DNA of 21,375 nucleotides from assembly GCA_900541865.1 (NCBI GenBank), contig UQLO01000039.1:1-21375 (forward strand), written 5' to 3'. Of the stretch, positions 7,828-11,618 are shown piece by piece. Positions within the stretch are counted from its first letter, which is position 1. Each line of letters begins with the position of its first letter. Under the pieces are notes generated by a model that had not been told where the DNA came from, ran no database searches, and saw nothing but the letters and a program-made list of their open reading frames with translations. Source of the DNA: an uncultured Porphyromonadaceae bacterium. Its GTDB lineage: Bacteria > Bacteroidota > Bacteroidia > Bacteroidales > Muribaculaceae. Position numbers and translations under genes: made by a program.

Positions 7828-8718
7828 TCATCGTGTCGGATTGGGTGGGGAGGTGGCCTCGCCGTAGTCGATGGTGTAGTCTGCGCCGTTAAATGGGTAG
7901 AAGGTCCAGACGCCGACACGTTTGAATCTGAAGGGCTCCAAGCTGAAGATTATCCAGCCTTCGGCCGGTATCCGATGTTTGTAGCCATATATTTGCATAA
8001 AGCCCTGGTATTTGTACTCCGGCGAATCGGACCGGAAATCTTTTATCCTGCTTATTTCGGTGACTGAATTGGCCGGAACGCGTCCGTTGAAGTTTATTAT
8101 GAACTCACCTATCGAGTCGTTGTAGAAATGCCGCATAGCGGTGGGATGCGGATATTCCGCCTGCAGCGACTCCTCGCTAAAAATCAACTGCGTCCCGTCT
8201 TTGCGCCCGAGAACATATGGCGTGAGAGTCAGTCCGCCCTCAAACCGATTGCCCTGCTCAATCCAAAACCCGAATTTGCGACCGCAGGAGTCGTAACGGT
8301 TAAAGATTTGTAGGCTATTATATCGCACTGCGGGTATTTTACGCGCACGCCATAGTGTGAAAGGTGAATCGTTGGCGCTTTCCCGCTGAGCTATCCTCAG
8401 TGTTGTGCCCCATACGTCATTGTTGAAGCCGGAAGTACGGGCAATGTACTGTTCAAATATAGTGGGAGGGTTGGGCGGTGAACAACCGTAATCAGTCAAC
8501 TCAATCTTTCCGGACGGATAAACGGTTGTCCATGTCCCCGCACGAGGTTTCAAATTATCGTCAAAATAAGGAATAAAACCGCGAAGGCTCCAGCCTTGCG
8601 TGATGGAGTCTTTATAGATAAGTTGCTTGTAAATCTGATCTTTAATAAAAGGTTGTCTAAATTTTATAATCTCATCGGTTACGGGCCCCCCAGGGTAAAG
8701 GTGTAGACGGGAAGCCAA
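7828..8718 (-). CDS. Second half of a frameshifted exported protein with MORN-like motifs
   Basis: The frame is open for 296 codons but has only a TTG at its 5' end and no signal peptide. Its beginning overlaps the end of the 8679-9062 gene in the -1 frame. Joining the two frames at the six-G run (8691-8686) gives a continuous product that reads TFTLGG then PVTDEIIKF, about 411 residues in all from the ATG at 9062. This half therefore looks like the downstream part of one gene rather than an independent gene. It contains short G-x-W-x-x-Y elements such as AGTWTTVYPSGKIELTDYG and VGVWTFYPFNGADYTIDYG, resembling MORN-type repeats. I do not recognise the family. It lies between the immunity-gene array and the operon promoter at 7717-7747. 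Confidence 0.6.
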   Translation of the reverse strand: MASRLHLYPGGPVTDEIIKFRQPFIKDQIYKQLIYKDSITQGWSLRGFIPYFDDNLKPRAGTWTTVYPSGKIELTDYGCSPPNPPTIFEQYIARTSGFNNDVWGTTLRIAQRESANDSPFTLWRARKIPAVRYNSLQIFNRYDSCGRKFGFWIEQGNRFEGGLTLTPYVLGRKDGTQLIFSEESLQAEYPHPTAMRHFYNDSIGEFIINFNGRVPANSVTEISRIKDFRSDSPEYKYQGFMQIYGYKHRIPAEGWIIFSLEPFRFKRVGVWTFYPFNGADYTIDYGEATSPPNPTR

Positions 8719-9062
8719 TCATTGAATATCACATCAAAGTTTACCACGTAACAAGGTTCAGGGCTTAAAGCAGGAAATGAACAACCTACAGATTCTACAT
8801 ATGGTGCAGTAGCGGAATCTAAACACTCATATGCGGCTTCGATTCCCCTATTTTTGCCATGGAGATAATTGGTTGAGCCGAATATGCGGTCTAATATCCT
8901 GTTATTCACCCTCACCCAAGTCCCATGCCGCAACCCCTCAGCATCGTGCCTGTTTAATTGGGTTGGTGTGCCAAATATTTCACGCTCCTCAAAATTAGTT
9001 TGAGAGAGAATCGCCATGCAAGAGATTCCCGAAAAAATAAGAATAAAAAACACCTTTTTCAT
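8679..9062 (-). CDS. First half of a frameshifted exported protein, 5' end fused to an immunity-gene remnant
   Basis: From the ATG at 9062 the product starts MKKVFFILIFSGISCMAILSQ, a clear signal peptide, and continues to a stop at 8679. The frame is also open upstream to an ATG at 9095, adding MIKFIDTIYSA. Those extra residues copy the start of the neighbouring membrane proteins (MIKFIDTLYY) and would spoil the signal peptide, so 9062 is preferred. The protein contains a MORN-like HGTWVRV element near residue 46 of this start. It ends prematurely in TFTLGGP directly after a run of six G, and the -1 frame continues with the 7828-8718 product. Either the gene is split by a mutation or assembly error, or a -1 slip joins the halves. 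Function unknown. Confidence 0.6.
   Translation of the reverse strand: MKKVFFILIFSGISCMAILSQTNFEEREIFGTPTQLNRHDAEGLRHGTWVRVNNRILDRIFGSTNYLHGKNRGIEAAYECLDSATAPYVESVGCSFPALSPEPCYVVNFDVIFNDWLPVYTFTLGGP
8685..8691 (-). other. Possible -1 slippery heptamer / frameshift point
   Basis: In the reading frame of the 9062-8679 gene the minus strand reads CTG GGG GGC CCG TAA. G_GGG_GGC fits the X_XXY_YYZ pattern for -1 slippage, and a -1 move leads straight into the 285 codons of the downstream frame. I see no obvious stimulatory hairpin or pseudoknot after it. A lost G in a homopolymer is at least as likely. Confidence 0.35.
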
Positions 9063-9095
9063 CGCAGAATAAATTGTATCAATAAATTTAATCAT
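9063..9095 (-). pseudogene. 5' fragment of a fifth immunity-type membrane protein gene
   Basis: The minus strand encodes MIKFIDTIYS, nearly identical to the first ten residues of the membrane proteins starting at 10563 and 10051 (MIKFIDTLYY). The first 20 nt are identical to those genes. Homology then ends abruptly at the ATG of an unrelated signal-peptide protein (9062). This is a recombination scar: an immunity-type gene cut after its first ten codons. Confidence 0.7.
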
Positions 9096-9188
9096 CTGTT
9101 TGTGTTTGTTGTTGTGTCGGAATGGTGTAGTCTATCCAAAACCGTCTGTGGCTTCATCCAAAATCAAATTAATACTTTTTTCGTATAA
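9088..9188 (-). pseudogene. Orphan Rhs toxin C-terminal remnant C
   Basis: Translation on the minus strand gives SINLILDEATDGFG in one frame, then IDYTIPTQQ and a TAA in the next frame, i.e. a one-base deletion in a T/G run. The active Rhs toxin ends with YFIADLATDGFGIDYS. The residues I, D, A, T, D, G, F, G, I, D and Y align one to one. The TAA (9090-9088) lies inside the next gene's start as ATGATTAA. This is the decayed 3' end of a second toxin module, upstream of the truncated fifth immunity gene. Confidence 0.75.
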
Positions 9189-9617
9189 TTAAATGTCTGG
9201 GAAGGCTAAAAAGCCAAATCGGCAATGGACCCCCACGAAGAAAGAAAAGACTAAAAAGATGATGGAGCCAATAAGCCAATATTTTGTAACTAGTCGAAAT
9301 TTGCGCAAGTCATATGTTTGAGGTTTGCCTGCTATTCTCTTGTATCGTCCACTTATGACGAAATATATGAGCAACCCGGCATAATTGAGTAGAATAAACA
9401 TAATTATGCTCGTATTGGTAACGTCATGGCGAAAAAAATCATAAAAAGAATCCGATACTATCAGCAAAAGAAGGAGTGCTCCGTAGTTGGCCATCAACGG
9501 AATACAAAAATCGACCACCGTCAGAACCGCGGAGAGGGCGTTGTCTCCATAAGTGTTCTCATTACGCTTATAAAGGGCATATAGTATTCCGTCAAGTATT
9601 TTCATCATATTCTTCAT
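9189..9617 (-). CDS. Small membrane protein, divergent immunity-type paralog (copy 4)
   Basis: A 142-residue integral membrane protein with about three or four hydrophobic segments (roughly residues 29-55, 70-90 and 112-132). It is a distant paralog of the three genes that follow at higher coordinates. It shares the N-terminal pattern K-I-L-D-G-I-L-Y-A-L-Y-K-R-x-E, a basic loop of the form YKRIAGKPQTYDLRK that matches KRYLRIVEHPEIYDTPK in the others, and RFGF near the C-terminus. Here RFGF is followed by six extra residues. Paralogs suggest the ATG at 9608 (MMKILDG) rather than 9617. The upstream spacer (9618-9652) holds no convincing toxin remnant, unlike copies 2 and 3. An immunity role is inferred from position downstream of a Rhs toxin. 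Confidence 0.7.
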   Translation of the reverse strand: MKNMMKILDGILYALYKRNENTYGDNALSAVLTVVDFCIPLMANYGALLLLLIVSDSFYDFFRHDVTNTSIIMFILLNYAGLLIYFVISGRYKRIAGKPQTYDLRKFRLVTKYWLIGSIIFLVFSFFVGVHCRFGFLAFPDI

Positions 9618-9652
9618 TATAATAATTCTTTTCTATCTATGTCGGATTCCTT

Positions 9653-10051
9653 TTAAAAACCGAATTTGATGCCAAAGCCGATATAGGTAGATAGTAAGCA
9701 ACCTATGATTGCTACACATAAAGAAAGCTTAAAATAAAAGCGTTTTTTGGGTGTGTCGTAAATTTCCGGGTGCTCCACAATTCGTAGATACCTTTTTCGA
9801 AATAGAAAATATGCGATCCAGAACGCGAATGGGAACGCGATTAGCAACTTAACATATAATGCCGGGATGATAAGCCAGAAATAGGCATAAGGCTCCCAAT
9901 TAATCAAAAATCCGTTTATTATTAAGAATGAAAAAATTGCTTGACACGCAATATAACAGGACGCTGATATTGCCGACCAAATGTTTCGGCCAAAATCTTT
10001 TTCCTCTTTTTTGAAGTAGAAATAATAAAGGGTATCAATAAATTTAATCAT
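9653..10051 (-). CDS. Small membrane protein, probable immunity protein (copy 3)
   Basis: A 132-residue protein starting MIKFIDTLYYFYFKKEEKDFG, with hydrophobic segments at about 27-47, 55-83 and 108-128 and the C-terminus GFGIKFGF. It is closely related to copy 2 (10165-10563): the first 27 residues are identical, most of the rest is similar, and the DNA repeats at a 512-nt offset. The start ATG overlaps the TAA of toxin remnant B as ATGATTAA. The three-segment membrane topology suits protection against a toxin that acts in the cytoplasmic membrane. I do not recognise a named family, and function is inferred from the arrangement. Confidence 0.75.
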   Translation of the reverse strand: MIKFIDTLYYFYFKKEEKDFGRNIWSAISASCYIACQAIFSFLIINGFLINWEPYAYFWLIIPALYVKLLIAFPFAFWIAYFLFRKRYLRIVEHPEIYDTPKKRFYFKLSLCVAIIGCLLSTYIGFGIKFGF

Positions 10052-10109
10052 ATGTCAGTATGTTTTGCTGTGTCGGAACGCTGTAGTCTATCCAGAATCC
10101 ATCCCTAGC
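10044..10109 (-). pseudogene. Orphan Rhs toxin C-terminal remnant B
   Basis: After an in-frame TGA (10112-10110), the minus strand encodes 21 codons beginning ARDGFWIDYSVPTQQ and ending LTYD before TAA (10046-10044). The Rhs toxin ends ATDGFGIDYS. A, D, G, F, I, D, Y and S coincide in the same spacing. The TAA sits within the ATGATTAA start of copy 3. It is best explained as the last 21 codons of a lost toxin gene whose immunity gene was retained. Confidence 0.8.
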
Positions 10110-10135
10110 TCAGTTCAATTGTATATAAAGTATAT

Positions 10136-10160
10136 TCCCCCCAATAGCTGAAGAGGGGGA
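10136..10160 (-). terminator. Hairpin between copies 2 and 3, possible weak terminator
   Basis: On the minus strand TCCCCC (10160-10155) can pair with GGGGGA (10141-10136) around a 13-nt loop, 4 nt after the copy-2 stop codon. The sequence following it is AT-rich (ATATACTTTATATAC) but has no T run. This spacer segment is absent from the copy 1/2 junction. Confidence 0.3.
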
Positions 10161-10164
10161 GTGG

Positions 10165-10563
10165 CTAAAAGCCGAATTTGATGCCGAAGCCGATAATGGT
10201 GGATATAGGAAACAAAATGAGTGTTCCCCAAGACCATACTCTATAGTATTTGCGATTTTTTTTAGTCTCATAAATATCCGGACGCTCCACAATGCGTAAA
10301 TATCTTTTTTTAAAGAGAAAATAGGTAGTCCAGAACACGAAAGGAAACGCGATTAGCAACTTGACATATAATGCCGGTATGACAAACCAAAAGTTGGCAT
10401 AAGGTTCCCAATTAATCAAAGCTCCATTTACTATTAAGAATGCCATAATTGCCTGTACTGCAAAACACCAAGAGGCTGACATTGCCGACCAAATGTTTCG
10501 GCCAAAATCCTTTTCCTCTTTTTTGAAGTAGAAATAATAAAGGGTATCAATAAATTTAATCAT
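10165..10563 (-). CDS. Small membrane protein, probable immunity protein (copy 2)
   Basis: A 132-residue paralog of copy 3 with the same start MIKFIDTLYYFYFKKEEKDFG, the INWEPYA motif after the first hydrophobic segment, KRYLRIVERPDIYETKK before the last one, and the C-terminus GFGIKFGF. Differences from copy 3 are concentrated in residues 28-46 and 95-122, so the two have begun to diverge. The ATG at 10563 overlaps the TAA of toxin remnant A (10558-10556). The predicted location is the inner membrane. Specificity of each copy for a different toxin variant is the expected role under the polymorphic-toxin model, and is not shown by sequence. Confidence 0.77.
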   Translation of the reverse strand: MIKFIDTLYYFYFKKEEKDFGRNIWSAMSASWCFAVQAIMAFLIVNGALINWEPYANFWFVIPALYVKLLIAFPFVFWTTYFLFKKRYLRIVERPDIYETKKNRKYYRVWSWGTLILFPISTIIGFGIKFGF

Positions 10564-10627
10564 ATGTCAATGCATTGGTGAATGTGTTTTGTTGTGTCGG
10601 AACGCTGTAGTCTATCCAGATTGTATC
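10556..10627 (-). pseudogene. Orphan Rhs toxin C-terminal remnant A
   Basis: Immediately after the TAG of copy 1, and in the same frame, the minus strand reads DTIWIDYSVPTQQNTFTN and on to TYD before TAA (10558-10556). The WIDYSVPTQQN core is identical to remnant B and corresponds to GIDYS in the active toxin. The TAA overlaps the start of copy 2 as ATGATTAA. With 23 codons left, nothing upstream of the final helix of the toxin survives. Confidence 0.75.
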
Positions 10628-11023
10628 CTAAAAGCCGAATCGAAAGTATACTCCGATTGCCATACAAGGAAGTGGCAGACATATCGCACCCCAGTGCCAG
10701 AGTCTCGCTATCATATGATATTTGGGAGAGTCGTAGATTTTGGGGTTGTTCATAATTAGTTTATATCTTTTATTAAGAAGAAAATAAACGATGCACACAA
10801 TAAAATGCAAGGCTATAAAAAGAATGAACTCATACTTAGAGACCGATTTGATAAACTTGTCGAAAGCGGCCCAGTTAATCAAGCCGGCAAACAGAACCAA
10901 ATAGTACAGGAAAAGGGAGATTACAAGAAACATACAGGCTATGATTGCAGCCCAAGCGCTTATTCCAAAGTCTTTCTCTTCGCGTTTGCAGAAGAAATAA
11001 AAAAGAGCATCTATAAACTTCAT
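10628..11023 (-). CDS. Small membrane protein, probable cognate immunity protein of the Rhs toxin (copy 1)
   Basis: A 131-residue membrane protein beginning MKFIDALFYFFCKREEKDFG, with hydrophobic segments at about 24-46, 63-83 and 107-124 and the C-terminus VYFRFGF. It shares FID-x-L, EEKDFG, LINW, KRYKLIMNNPKIYDSPK and FGF with copies 2 and 3, but is clearly more diverged. It follows the Rhs stop by 16 nt, the classical place for the cognate immunity gene. A TTG at 11047 would add eight residues and overlap the Rhs stop as TTGATTAA, at exactly the position where the other copies have ATGATTAA, so that start deserves consideration. A membrane immunity protein fits a toxin whose C-terminus is itself hydrophobic. 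Confidence 0.78.
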   Translation of the reverse strand: MKFIDALFYFFCKREEKDFGISAWAAIIACMFLVISLFLYYLVLFAGLINWAAFDKFIKSVSKYEFILFIALHFIVCIVYFLLNKRYKLIMNNPKIYDSPKYHMIARLWHWGAICLPLPCMAIGVYFRFGF

Positions 11024-11039
11024 CAGTGCACTATATTTA

Positions 11040-11618
11040 TTAATCAAGTTGTTTCACGGAAGTTGAATAATCAATACCAAAGCCATCAGTAGCCAGATCA
11101 GCAATGAAATAAACAACACCTGCGCCTAGCCCGGCCCAGCCTGCACCACATATATATGACATTGCAGCATCTGTGGTATATTTCAGATAAACTGCACCAT
11201 TTCGGCCTCCTTCATCATAATATTTGTAAATATTGTATAATGCGATAACTGCTGAAATCCCCATTGTAAATTTACCGCAAATTTTCAAAATAGTCATATA
11301 TCTGCCCAACCCTACTCCAGGGGAAGAATGGCCAACTGCGAAATCAATAAGATTCTTTTTTACTGTGTTTTGGAACCCAAAAGCTGTTGCTCCCACATTT
11401 ATGCCATGAAGAACTTGGCCAATTTGCTCATCTTGGGGTGCGTTGATTTGGATTTCGTACTCCGGATCGGGTATTTCAGCATTGCGGTCGGGCAATTCGA
11501 CGGGTTGGAAGGAGTCCGCGACAAAGCACGTGCCGTTCAGCTGATTGGGAACCCTGACGTTTTGTAGGCCATACATTGGCTGGCCAACGGACATCGTTTC
11601 CAGTTGTCTGTTCTGGGC
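11040..11618 (-). other. Variable C-terminal toxin module of the Rhs gene
   Basis: This segment encodes residues 896-1087, after the LDRDG core motif. The first 60 residues are polar and proline-rich (a linker with host-like GC). The rest is AT-rich and encodes the two hydrophobic segments and the tail YFIADLATDGFGIDYS. By hand count, 11341-11400 is about 33% GC and 11161-11220 about 40%, against about 72% in 12301-12360 of the same gene. The short tail is what recurs as remnants A, B and C downstream. Confidence 0.7.

Larger units (their letters stand above)
9653..10620 (-). repeat. Two tandem copies of toxin-tail plus membrane-protein module
   Basis: The segments 9653-10096 and 10165-10620 are direct repeats. 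Each holds a shared upstream block with GGATAGACTACA and CCGACACA, then the MIKFIDTLYY gene. The offset is 512 nt at the 3' ends and 524 nt in the upstream block, because the right copy carries a 12-nt longer spacer. A third copy of the upstream block alone lies at about 9110-9137. Confidence 0.8.

Noticed and set aside
9618..9652. A fourth toxin remnant before copy 4, based on TCCGACA
   Set aside because: Only seven bases match the other tails and the surrounding codons do not align, so the evidence is insufficient.
9100..10630. CRISPR-like spacing of short repeats (GGATAGACTACA blocks)
   Set aside because: Only three imperfect copies about 500-960 nt apart, each encoding a toxin tail; no short regular spacers or cas genes.
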